Below are positions 7,431 through 15,842 of a stretch of 64,000 nt of DNA, piece after piece. A program made the position numbers and the translations under genes. This DNA is from Salinirubellus litoreus (GTDB lineage: Archaea > Halobacteriota > Halobacteria > Halobacteriales > Haloarculaceae). The notes below the pieces were generated by a model. The model saw only the letters and a program-made list of their open reading frames with translations. It was not told the origin of the DNA and made no database searches. The stretch's first letter is position 1. Each line of letters starts with the position of its first letter. The stretch lies in assembly GCF_037335815.1 (NCBI RefSeq), contig NZ_CP147841.1:1426001-1490000 (forward strand). Direction: 5' to 3'.

Positions 7431-7980
7431 CGCGTGAGCCGAGCAGCCCAGGGGGTTCACTCGATCGAGCGTCGTCCCCGATCGTCTCCTCGGCGTCCGC
7501 GAGCGCGAGGGCGGTCCCCGCGAGCTTCAGGTTCCGACGCGCCGTCTGCCACTCCGTCACCGCCGCCGCGTCCAGTTCCGCATCGGCGACGGCCGCTGCG
7601 CTGGGTGACTCGGCCCCTGTCCGTTCCTCGAACTCGCGGACAGTCTCGCGCAACTCCGCGATACGCGCCGATAGCGTCTCGATGTCCATCGAGTCGAGGA
7701 TCTGCTGAGCGCGCTCGAGGACGACTGAACGGGGGGTACGCCTGTACCACGTCCCTCGCTCGTCCGGCCGGGAGACGGCCTCGACGAACCCGTCGTCGTC
7801 GAGGATACCGAGATGCTTGCGGGCGGTCGTCTCGGACGTCAGTGCGCGTTCGGCGATGGTGGCAACCGACTGCGGGTCGTACGTCCGCTTCATCACGGTG
7901 CGGACGCGCTCGCCTGGAGTGGTGTCCGCCTTCCACTCCTCGGTGACGCGCTCATTCACGTCTGCCGGAGCGTCAGTCAT
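7420..7980 (-). CDS. DUF7342-like ArsR-type winged-helix regulator (possible antitoxin)
   Basis: This 186-residue protein is read from ATG 7980. Residues 10-85 are a winged helix with the typical phrases RVTEEWKADTTPGERVRTVMKRTYDPQSV, IAERALTSETTARKHLGILDDDGFV and WYRRTPRS. A helical region follows (about 90-165), likely for dimerisation or partner binding. The start has an AT-rich promoter element 21-29 bases upstream, giving a leaderless mRNA. The downstream gene is translationally coupled. Such pairs behave like regulator/effector or antitoxin/toxin modules; I infer autoregulation. An alternative is a general repressor with an unrelated partner. Confidence 0.82.
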   Translation of the reverse strand: MTDAPADVNERVTEEWKADTTPGERVRTVMKRTYDPQSVATIAERALTSETTARKHLGILDDDGFVEAVSRPDERGTWYRRTPRSVVLERAQQILDSMDIETLSARIAELRETVREFEERTGAESPSAAAVADAELDAAAVTEWQTARRNLKLAGTALALADAEETIGDDARSSEPPGLLGSRDAG

Positions 7981-8000
7981 ACGTGGTCTCGTTCGTGTAA

Positions 8001-8009
8001 GAATATTAG
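8001..8009 (-). promoter_or_regulatory. TATA-like element of the DUF7342-type pair
   Basis: The minus strand reads CTAATATTC 21-29 bases before ATG 7980, the spacing expected for a leaderless haloarchaeal transcript. Confidence 0.6.
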
Positions 8010-8246
8010 GCTTGGAGACAATATGCTTGTGTCTGCGATCGTGACATACCCCTCCTCGGTGCTCCAGTCCGACACTCCCGCCTACCACAGCCCACAGTGA
8101 GCGAGAGGCGCACCAGAGAGAAGGTCGTGGCTGCGCGCGCAGCGAAGGTCTCGTGAACGGGGTGAACGAGGGCTGAGCGAGCACGGAGCGGAGGGTGGGG
8201 AGGTGGCTGGTGGGTGGCGGAATCAAAAAGAAAGAGGACGACTTCC

Positions 8247-9290
8247 TCAGTCGGCCGCGACCAGCTCGGCCACTTCGCCCATCGACTGCCACCGCCGTTC
8301 GGCCGCATCGTACAGTTCCCGGGAGTACCGCGCGACCCGTCCTTTCGTCGTCGGAAGCGTCGCCTCCACGGCCGCCACGACCTCTGCCTGAGTCACCGAT
8401 TTCCCGTCCGTCAGCCGATCGGCCGCGTAGACGGCCGCTCCAGCCACGCTCATCCGCGACGTCCCCGGCCCGACCGGCTCGGCATCGGCCACCTGCATCA
8501 GCCGATCGGCAACCCGCACCAGCTCGATGCCCGTTCCGACATCCACCTCGTCGTCGAGCGCAGCGACGACCTTGTCGACCGTCCGGTCACGAACCACGGG
8601 CGCCTCCACATCCGTCTGGAGGCGGATCTTCCGCGCGGCCGCACACACCCGCTCTTCGGGGGCCTTCGCATATTCCGCGATGTCCGCCGGCGTCCGCTCG
8701 ATCCCAGCCTGTCGCGTCGCCAACAGCACGGCCCCTGCGGCCAGCGACTCCCAGGCCATCCGTCCACCTGGCAGCCGCGCCTCCTTGGCCGCTTCGAGGT
8801 ACCGCGAGGCATCCGTCTGGACGTGTTCGGGGATACTGAGATTCGCCCCGATCATCCCGATGTCACGGAAGCCCTCGTTCAGCCGGTTGTCACGCTTGGA
8901 GTCCATCTGGAAGCGCTTGTGCCGCCTTCTGAGCCGCCCCATCCGCTCTCTCTGTCTCGAGGTGAGTGCGTTGCCCTTCCCGTCGGCGGTGAGGAAGAAC
9001 GTCGTATGGAGGCCCTTGTCGACCCGCAGCTCGGTTGTCGGCTCGACCGCCCACTCACCTTTCCGATCCGTCGAATCGGGCGCATGGGCTTTCAGCCCCG
9101 GCTTTCGCTCCAGCGCATCGATTGTCACGACCAGCCCACAGTCGGCGCACACGGCCTCACAGTCCTCCGAAACCACCTGTCCATCGCATTCGGGACAGGT
9201 CGGCCGCCAGGCCACGTTCCGCGCGTCGTATCGTTCGTTCGTCGACGATTCATCCGAACCTTCATCAGCGACGATGTCACTAGCTATCAT
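8247..9290 (-). CDS. Divergent TFB-family transcription initiation factor
   Basis: This is a 347-residue protein read from ATG 9290 (MIASDIVAD). An N-terminal zinc ribbon has CPEC and CADC spaced about 15 residues apart (about 33-51). A B-linker-like basic segment follows (TSRQRERMGRLRRRHKRFQ), then two cyclin-like repeats from about residue 140 to 340. It should recruit RNA polymerase to TBP-bound promoters. Compared with the TFB encoded at 54678, the repeats are clearly more diverged and the B-finger region lacks the usual conserved phrasing. Haloarchaea carry many TFB paralogues, and this one sits in an accessory region beside mobile-element debris. It may serve a specialised gene set; that is inference. 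Confidence 0.88.
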   Translation of the reverse strand: MIASDIVADEGSDESSTNERYDARNVAWRPTCPECDGQVVSEDCEAVCADCGLVVTIDALERKPGLKAHAPDSTDRKGEWAVEPTTELRVDKGLHTTFFLTADGKGNALTSRQRERMGRLRRRHKRFQMDSKRDNRLNEGFRDIGMIGANLSIPEHVQTDASRYLEAAKEARLPGGRMAWESLAAGAVLLATRQAGIERTPADIAEYAKAPEERVCAAARKIRLQTDVEAPVVRDRTVDKVVAALDDEVDVGTGIELVRVADRLMQVADAEPVGPGTSRMSVAGAAVYAADRLTDGKSVTQAEVVAAVEATLPTTKGRVARYSRELYDAAERRWQSMGEVAELVAAD

Positions 9291-9306
9291 GGGTTCACCA
9301 ACCCTG

Positions 9307-9425
9307 AAGGCGCTTCCTCGGCGCCTTTTCCGACGACCACGGTCCTCAGCCGTGGCTACCAGCGCCACTGCACCGACTGCCTCTGCGCGCGCCGTCTCGC
9401 GCCTTCGCGAGCGCCCCCGGGGCGC
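9307..9425. repeat. Cluster of four hairpins upstream of the divergent TFB
   Basis: Four inverted repeats lie in a row: AAGGCGC/GCGCCTT (9307-9327), CCACGG/CCGTGG (9337-9355), CTCGCG/CGCGAG (9396-9411) and GCGCCCC/GGGGCGC (9411-9425). The first two resemble the end hairpins of IS200/IS605-type elements, and the second shares CCACGG...CCGTGG with the hairpin at 15823-15842. It is probably the remnant of a lost insertion, but structured RNA or terminator function is possible. Confidence 0.5.
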
Positions 9426-12092
9426 GAGCGGCGCGCGCCACCGACAGGTGAGAGATCCAGCCCCGCGCGGGAAGCGGCCGCCCGGAGCGAGCGGCCAGCG
9501 GAGTAAGCGTCGTGGGGTGAGCAGCCACGCCGCGCAACCCCCGGCGCTTACCCGCTGGCGTCGAGACCATATTCAGTTCAGCCCGGAACGGGCGCTCGCG
9601 GTGCAGAGAGCGCCCGCACGCCCGGAATGGTCGGTCGCGAGCGACAGCGCGAACGGCGTGGCCGACCGCAGGGAGGCCACGGGCGAGCGGTGACCGCAGG
9701 GAACCGCGAGCCAGGAGCCGTAAGCGTGCGGAGGGCGGCCCGACGCGCGGGGTGGGCCGTTCGGCCACATCGACCCATCCGAACCCACCGCTCGGCAGAC
9801 CAGCCGGCGAGCTGTCCATCCGGGTTCGAAGGGATGATCCCTCGACCGGCCCGTCCACGGGAGATAGCCTATCCCGGATTTACAGCTTCCACTCACCGAA
9901 CAGGAGAATCGCGCCGACTATCCACTCAGCCGATCCGGGTGGGACTGAACGGGGCCGGCGGGTGGACGACGCCCGGACCCGCAAGCACCACAGCGAGCGA
10001 CGCGAGCGAGGCGCACAGCCTGGCTCGCACGAGTCCAGCCAGCGGAGGCGCTTGAACTGTCCTCGCTTGATCGTAAGACGTCACCCGGGCCTGACCACGT
10101 TGAGCGTCAACTGGACCGAGATATCGAGATTCGGTGGCCGTCCCTGGGGGAGATACGCCGGCCGGAGTGGCCTGCATTCTGGCTGCCTTGGGCGTACACG
10201 ATCGAGTGAAACGATCTCGCAAGTGAATTCGCCGTCCCCGTGTCGTTTCCAACCCTGGTTCCGGGTTGTACATCGACCCGATATCCGCAGAAGCGGTCAC
10301 ATGAGGGTGTGTACGGCCGATGTCCGGAACGGAACACGAATGAACTGAACTGGAGATGAAGCTAGCGCGGGGCGAGTTCCGGAGGAACGGGGCTATAGGC
10401 GCTCGAGCGTCTCGTTCGATGTTTCGATTGACGGCCAACGAACACGTCGTTTCCGCAGTTCGTCCGTACATGACGCTTTACCGAGTCAGATCGGCCGGAA
10501 CGGTGTCTCTATTGTCGAGCAGTACGGATGAGACGAATCAGTTCGTTCCGATCGAGTCAGCCGCTCAGCGTCGACTGTGCGCTCATTCGATACTCTCATC
10601 GGTATCGACCCGCGGTCGATTCGAATCCCGGAATCGGGTCATACCCCCTAATACACACCCGATCTCACTCGTATCCGGACCTCTCGGACGGCGGTTCTCC
10701 GATGGAAGCGAGATATCGGATCGGCCACAGCCGCTCCGTACTGCCCGGATCATGTCTTGTTTACCGGGGGCGGATTCGCTTCCTCTGGCTTCGCTCAGGG
10801 CGATCGTCGTACATGACCACAGAGAGACGTTACTGCGGGAGATCCCGGGGATGTACGCGATTCCCGAGGGACGAATGCCACCAAATCAACGAAATGGCGT
10901 TCTCTCTAACACGAGATCGGTTCTATCGAGGCGGGACGACCGCGAGCGTTCGAGTCAGGAGTCCGAAGCGGGGTTCCCGATCGGATTCGGCGATTTGTCC
11001 CAAGCTCGCTGCCGATCAATTGGATCCGATTTCGGATTTCTCCGATCGCGATTGGTGTTCGTTTCCCTGGGTCCGAGTCTCGAAAATTCGAATCAAGTGC
11101 AGTCCAGACGAATGCCCCGGACTTGCTCCCGAGCCGATTCACTGGTCACAGTCGGGCGCCTCGATCTCCGTTCAAGATGGTGTCTTCCAAAAACCGCATT
11201 CAGAACTGAGCTCCGACGAGAGAAGTCAACGCCGTTCGTCAGGCGGTCAGGCAGTTTCCAAAAGGCGGTATTTCCCCGCAAGGAGCGATTGTGTGAGGGG
11301 TTTTGCCGGCCGTCTCGAACGAAATATGGGGAGCGTAGGCGACTGCCGACCAGTAGAATCGGTGACCCCGCGGAAAATCGGCGTTTAGGACGATGCTCCG
11401 TAAGAATGGAATCGAAACGAAGGTAAATCCAGGGCCGTGTAGATATGTCGAAAATCGCAGTGCGTAATCAGTTTTTGGAACTCGATCTACCTCTGTTTCA
11501 ACTGGAACATGCCCTGGCTACGGTGAGCGCTACAGATGACTCATTTGGCCGTGTATGGGAGATAGAGACCGTCTATCTTCGGTATTACTGCTTCCGGAGA
11601 TGGCTCTCGTGCTGTCAAATAATCAGTGAAGTGACTGTATCAAACCACTGCACTCAACAGATTTTTGGAAATAAGTATATGATATCTGACGCTATAATGG
11701 GACCAGATTCCGACAGGGCGCTCGGCGTGCTCTTCCCGATGTCCGCAGTAGACGGCTTACAAGGGCAATATCTCCGGTTCGTGCGTCGCTACCTTCTCAG
11801 CACCGGTCTCAATCTGCGGCGTGGTTTTTACCTTCTAATTTCACAAATCGCGCTAGATTACGATCCCTTGCGGGGAAATATCGGATTTTGTAACGCCTGT
11901 TACTGCCGGAGCCGACACGATTTCAGCGCTCCTGCACGGTCGGCCCCTAATCCGAGTTTGTGCATACCGGCTGCAGAGCTCCCGATTGCTCATCTGTTGT
12001 ACTGGCGACGGCTAGTCCGAAGACGCCGATCGCCTTACACTGAAACGGGATCGAGGTGCCGCGGCGCGAGCATCTGGAACGAATTGGGTGGT
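9426..12092. other. 2.7-kb stretch without a supportable gene
   Basis: Several frames stay open for hundreds of codons here, but none gives a protein-like composition. They are rich in Arg, Ser, Pro and Cys, have no motif, and overlap on both strands. GC falls in the right part (about 10.3-12.1 kb) compared with the GC-rich left part, which has the short degenerate gagcgag/gcgcgc-type text common at haloarchaeal insertion scars. I saw no integrase, replication gene or tRNA. It is most likely decayed mobile DNA. Confidence 0.5.
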
Positions 12093-12108
12093 ACTAATAT
12101 TTAAATAC
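12093..12108 (+). promoter_or_regulatory. AT-rich promoter-like element before the first tnpB-like gene
   Basis: The string CTAATATTTAAATACG is a good TATA-like match about 80 bases upstream of ATG 12185, the only strong one in the preceding sequence. Confidence 0.45.
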
Positions 12109-12184
12109 GGATACGGAGCAACCCGGTTCGAGATCAAGGATCATTGACCAGGGGTATCAACGTGCACTACCGTCCGCAGCGAAA

Positions 12185-13492
12185 ATGAAACGGACCAACA
12201 CGTTCGAGGTTCGCCCCCGCTCCGAGAGCGACCGTGAACTCCTTCGACGCCTCCTGGACGCGTCGGCGAGTCTCTGGAACGAGCTCACATACGAGCGCCG
12301 TCAGCGGTTCTTCGCCGACGAGAATATCTGGTCCGTCTCCGACCTATGCGACCGGTACAAGGGCGTCCTCGGCGCGACGACGACACAGCAGGTGCAGCGC
12401 AAGAACGACGCCGCGTGGCGGTCCTTCTTTGCCCTACTCGAGGATCCCAACGAAGACGCGCACGTTCCCGGATACTGGGGAAACGAGACTGACGGGCGGG
12501 AACTGCGAACGTACATCCGACACGATGCGTACACGCTTGAGTGGGGGGACCGTTCTCGTCTCGAAATCACGGTCGGGAGGACACTCAAGAAGGAGTATGG
12601 CCTCGGTCGTGCCGAGCGCCTCCGGCTCGAGGTAGCTGGCCAGCCCAAATGGGAGGGCGATCCGTGTCAATTGGAGCTGTACTTCGACGAGACGACCGAG
12701 ACGTTCCGGGCGATCCAGCCTGTCGAGGTCCCCGAGGACCAGCAGGATTCACCACTGGCCTCTCACGAGGCCGCCCTGGACATCGGCGCAAATAATCTCG
12801 TCGCATGTACGACAACCACCGGCCAGCAGTACCTCTACCGGGGGCGTGCGGTATTCGATCGATTCTATCGGACGACCGAACGGATCGCGGAATACTCCGC
12901 GAAGCTCGACGACTCGCAGGCCAGCTCGGCCCGCATCAGGCGGCTGTATGCGAAGCGTTCGCGACGACGGAACCACGCTCAGGACGGGCTCGTCCGCGAT
13001 CTCGTCGAGCGGTTACACGCTGACGGTGTGAGTGTTCTTTACGTCGGTGATCTCAGCGGCGTACTCAGACAGCATTGGTCGGTTGAGACCAACGAGAAGA
13101 TCCACACCTTCTGGGCGTTCGGGCGATTGCTAGATCGGCTCGAATCCGTCTGTGAGGAGTACGGGCTGGATGTGAGGATCCGGTCGGAAGCATGGACGAG
13201 TCAGGAGTGTCCTCTGTGTGGGCGCCGTGCGGCCACGACGCGTTCCGGGGATTCGTTCCAGTGCCCCTGTGGGTACGAGGGTCACGCGGACCTTTCGGCG
13301 TCGGTGGTGTTGTTGAATCGATACGCAGACGACTCGATCGGGTCGACGGCGCGGCCCGTTCGCCTCGAGTGGGATAATCACGAATGGCGGCCGACCACAG
13401 TCGCCCCGCACGAGCGGACAACGTCCCCCGAGGATCGGACGAACCGGAGTACCACGAACGCGACCTGTGGGAATCTCGCCTCCGTGGACTGA
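12185..13492 (+). CDS. tnpB: TnpB-family protein with altered RuvC-II residue
   Basis: This is a 435-residue protein of the haloarchaeal IS1341-type TnpB group (RNA-guided nuclease family). RuvC-I is ALDIGANNLVA with Asp199. The RuvC-II position reads YVGDLSG (Gly288-Asp289), where nuclease-active TnpB has Glu-Asp/Asn-Leu. A zinc finger has CPLC and CPC, and RuvC-III is HADLSAS with Asp369. Expected length is about 400-440, so the gene looks full length. No tnpA lies nearby. The missing RuvC-II glutamate could make it nuclease-weak or dead, as in TnpB-derived repressors. However, the GDL form seems typical of this haloarchaeal subgroup, so an alternative metal ligand is possible. Short hairpins follow the stop codon and might belong to the guide RNA. 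Confidence 0.88.
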   Translation: MKRTNTFEVRPRSESDRELLRRLLDASASLWNELTYERRQRFFADENIWSVSDLCDRYKGVLGATTTQQVQRKNDAAWRSFFALLEDPNEDAHVPGYWGNETDGRELRTYIRHDAYTLEWGDRSRLEITVGRTLKKEYGLGRAERLRLEVAGQPKWEGDPCQLELYFDETTETFRAIQPVEVPEDQQDSPLASHEAALDIGANNLVACTTTTGQQYLYRGRAVFDRFYRTTERIAEYSAKLDDSQASSARIRRLYAKRSRRRNHAQDGLVRDLVERLHADGVSVLYVGDLSGVLRQHWSVETNEKIHTFWAFGRLLDRLESVCEEYGLDVRIRSEAWTSQECPLCGRRAATTRSGDSFQCPCGYEGHADLSASVVLLNRYADDSIGSTARPVRLEWDNHEWRPTTVAPHERTTSPEDRTNRSTTNATCGNLASVD

Positions 13493-13909
13493 GTGGCAGT
13501 TCAGCGGAGGGACTCACCGTTGACCGGTGACGGACGTCGATGGGTCGCTACACGAACCTTCTGGGGGTGATTGAGCCGGTTATCCGTGCCCCGGTCGAAT
13601 TCAACGAGGCCGTTAGCAAACGCCACCAGCTTAGCCACCCAGCTCCTCGGCCGGAGCGAACGCGTCTCGTTCGAGGTCTCCACGACGGTCGTCGTGGTCG
13701 TGCCGCCGGGTGCCCGCGGAGTCGGGGACACGGGCGGGGACGCGGACGAACGCTCGGCGGGATGGGGCCCCGGGAACGGGCGGGCGGCCCCGGCCGAGGG
13801 GAGTCCGCCGGTCGTCGGATCACCAGGTGAACGACGCGGCCGGCATCCCGACCCCACCACGGACACCGCTCGCCGGCGGACGTAAGAGCCCCCCGTGTGA
13901 GGAGGGGGT
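13493..13909. other. Region between tnpB-like gene and creatininase-like gene without a clear gene
   Basis: The first 60 bases contain imperfect hairpins (CTCCG...CGGAG, CCGT...ACGG) that may be the right end or guide-RNA region of the upstream TnpB element. The rest has overlapping open frames of low-complexity Arg/Pro/Gly text on both strands and no recognisable product. Confidence 0.4.
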
Positions 13910-14710
13910 ATGTACGACTCCATCGGTCGGTCGCCGGTCGAGTGGGCGGGCAGGACCGCCCCGGAAGTCAGGGAACTCGCCGAGCGTGACGGCTCGGTGC
14001 TCGTCGTCCCGGTCGCGAGCCTCGAACAGCACGGTCACCACATGCCGACGATCACCGACACGCTGCTCTGCACGGCCGTCGTCCAGACGGGAGCCGAGGC
14101 CGCGGCCGAGGACGACGTTCCCGTCCTGACGACGCCGCCTGTGTGGACCGGTCAGTCCCGTCACCACCTCCCGTTTGGGGGGACGGCGTCGCTCGACGTC
14201 CGGACGCTGCTGTCGGTCCTCGAGGGGGTCGCCGAGACGACCCTGGAGAACGGCTTCGACGCGCTGCTGTTCGTCAACGGCCACGGCGGGAACGTGAACA
14301 CGCTCGGCACGGCCGTCCAGGAGATCGCGGAGGTCCAGGACGCCGAGGTGCTGGGACTGACGTACTTCGGCCTCGCGCCCGACGCCATCGAGTCGATCCG
14401 CGAGAGCGGGATCGGCGGGATCAGCCACGCCGGGGAGATGGAGACCTCGATGATGCTCCACCTGCGCCCGGACCTCGTCCGCGAGGACCGGATCGAGGCG
14501 GCGCCCAACGAGAAGCCCTACGCGGGGGAGTCCGAGGACCTGATGGACTCGGGCTACCTCTCGGTCGGCCGGCCGTTCTCGGCGTACACCGAGTCGGGCG
14601 CGCTCGGCCGTCCCGAACTCGCCACCGCCGAGCGGGGCGAGGCGTTCTTCGAGGCGTTCCGCGACGGGTTCGCCGACCTGCTCCGCGAGATCCACGGGGA
14701 ACACGCCTGA
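13910..14710 (+). CDS. Creatininase-family amidohydrolase
   Basis: This is a 266-residue cytoplasmic enzyme of the creatininase/ArfB/MftE family (metal-dependent ring or formamide hydrolysis). Visible metal-site motifs are SLEQHGHHMPTITD (Glu39, His41 and Asp50), VNGHGGN (His126) and GEMETS (Glu177 and Glu179 region). The length fits the family. Substrates in this family include creatinine, formamidopyrimidine intermediates of deazaflavin/riboflavin synthesis, and modified peptides; nothing here chooses among them. It stands alone, between a tnpB-like gene and a small membrane protein on the other strand. Confidence 0.88.
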   Translation: MYDSIGRSPVEWAGRTAPEVRELAERDGSVLVVPVASLEQHGHHMPTITDTLLCTAVVQTGAEAAAEDDVPVLTTPPVWTGQSRHHLPFGGTASLDVRTLLSVLEGVAETTLENGFDALLFVNGHGGNVNTLGTAVQEIAEVQDAEVLGLTYFGLAPDAIESIRESGIGGISHAGEMETSMMLHLRPDLVREDRIEAAPNEKPYAGESEDLMDSGYLSVGRPFSAYTESGALGRPELATAERGEAFFEAFRDGFADLLREIHGEHA

Positions 14711-14735
14711 GCCGGCGTCCACGGGCGCTCGCGAG

Positions 14736-14933
14736 TCAGTTATCGGTCTCCGGCGTCCGAAGGGTATCCGTGTAGCCACGGAGAACGAAGTTACCGATCC
14801 AGAGCAGGGCGATGACCACACCCACCAGGACGATCAGTGCCTGTGCGATCCCGTCCACGGCTCTCGCCGCGGAGAGCGTCGCGGCGAGCACGATCACGAT
14901 TCCCAGTGTATCACGGAGGGACCAGTCCGCCAT
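14736..14933 (-). CDS. Small two-helix membrane protein
   Basis: This is a 65-residue protein with two predicted membrane helices (about 10-27 and 30-51), ending in a short polar tail. A TATA element sits at the leaderless distance from ATG 14933, which supports this start over longer upstream frames. It converges with the creatininase gene. I do not recognise a named family. Confidence 0.7.
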   Translation of the reverse strand: MADWSLRDTLGIVIVLAATLSAARAVDGIAQALIVLVGVVIALLWIGNFVLRGYTDTLRTPETDN

Positions 14934-14955
14934 AGCTCGGGGTGTCACGCCCCGG

Positions 14956-14963
14956 TAATATAT
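14956..14963 (-). promoter_or_regulatory. TATA box of the small membrane protein
   Basis: ATATATTA on the minus strand lies 23-30 bases before ATG 14933, a standard leaderless haloarchaeal arrangement. Confidence 0.65.
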
Positions 14964-15697
14964 CTCCGTGATCGGGGTAACGCGTATCGAGCCTCTCGAT
15001 CGGGGGCGAACCGTTCGGCGCACCTCTACCTGCGGAACGGGCCATCGCCAGCCTGTGCGAGAGCGACCGCCGGACCCCGAACAGGAAGCCCCTCGTTCGG
15101 CGACGACCGCGGACGGTTCGTCCGGGTCGCGCCGCTCGCTACCCGCGCCGGCCGTCGGGGACCGGACTCCGCCCCCGGCGATCGCGTGACCGTGTCGGGC
15201 GTGACCGATCCGTCTCCCGGACTGCCCCTCGTCACCGGACGGGCGTGTCGAAGGGGGGACGGATCCTTCTCGACTTCCGTTCCGGAGGACTGCCCTCGTC
15301 CACCGACCGACGCCGATCACGCACTGAACTCGACGCCGGTGATCTCGAGCCGTGCGACCACACTCCCGGGGGAGCACCTGCCTTGTCGTCCCAGGTGTGC
15401 GCATCATTTACCTCCTCTCGCTCGATCCAGCGGCCATCCGACCGTGTCCTCCCCGTTCTCGGCTCCGAGAGCGGGAGCCGATTACGGTCGCACTTCGGGT
15501 AGCGCCGAACTCCTTCGGGCCTCTCTCGGTTCACCGACCCCCGAACGTCCGCGCCGCTACGGCCTCGCAGAGGGACCTCTGTTCGTCACCCCCTCCGCGT
15601 GCACCAGCTACGGACCGTCACCCGCTGGCTCGGCGTCGTCGCCCGATATTTACCGGAACTGATTGCCGATACCTGTGGGATAAAATCGCCGGGGGGT
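14964..15697. other. Gene-poor stretch before a small membrane protein
   Basis: About 730 bases hold no reading frame with protein-like composition; the longest are Pro/Ser/Arg-rich and shadow each other. No repeat or RNA gene was recognised. Confidence 0.4.
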
Positions 15698-15710
15698 GGA
15701 GGGATTTGCC

Positions 15711-15818
15711 ATGAGCACGGGTATCGTCGAAGCGTACGGATCGCTCGACCGGGGGTGGCGGGCCTGCATACTCGCGGCCGTAGTTCTCGTGGTGGCGCTC
15801 CTCGCCACCGCCGTGTAA
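15711..15818 (+). CDS. Very small membrane protein (35 residues)
   Basis: ATG 15711 is preceded by a GGAGG-type ribosome site about 8 bases upstream. The frame encodes 35 residues: a polar start (MSTGIVEAYGSLDRGWRA) followed by one hydrophobic helix (CILAAVVLVVALLATAV) running to the stop. It ends 4 bases before the end hairpin of the adjacent tnpB insertion, so the insertion may have clipped a longer reading frame or its terminator. Small single-helix proteins are common in haloarchaea. Translation is plausible but unproven. Confidence 0.5.
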   Translation: MSTGIVEAYGSLDRGWRACILAAVVLVVALLATAV

Positions 15819-15822
15819 GCTA

Positions 15823-15842
15823 CCACGGCCTAACGGCCGTGG
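15823..15842. repeat. Right-end hairpin of the tnpB insertion
   Basis: CCACGGCC and GGCCGTGG are perfect arms around a TAAC loop. The tnpB stop codon falls inside it. In this family the region just past the tnpB stop forms the 3' part of the guide RNA, with the guide taken from the flanking DNA, here the small membrane-protein gene at 15711. Confidence 0.65.

Noticed and set aside
10610..10650. GGTCGATTCGAATCCCGGAATC, resembling a tRNA T-arm
   Set aside because: No acceptor stem, D-arm or anticodon arm can be folded around it; likely chance.
10356..11426. Long open frame of about 356 codons on the plus strand
   Set aside because: Composition is Arg/Ser/Cys-rich without domains; other frames on both strands are also open over the same bases. 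Open frames are expected by chance in GC-rich DNA.
9426..12092. Replication origin with ORB repeats
   Set aside because: No Orc1/Cdc6 gene and no recognisable ORB-type motif; AT-rich text alone is not evidence.
11445..12104. 219-codon plus-strand frame before the first tnpB-like gene
   Set aside because: Many Cys residues and no hydrophobic core or motif; no promoter at the right distance, and it ends against the tnpB promoter patch.
15186..15662. 158-codon plus-strand frame in a gene-poor stretch
   Set aside because: Pro/Ser/Arg-rich text with no motif and strong overlap with other frames.
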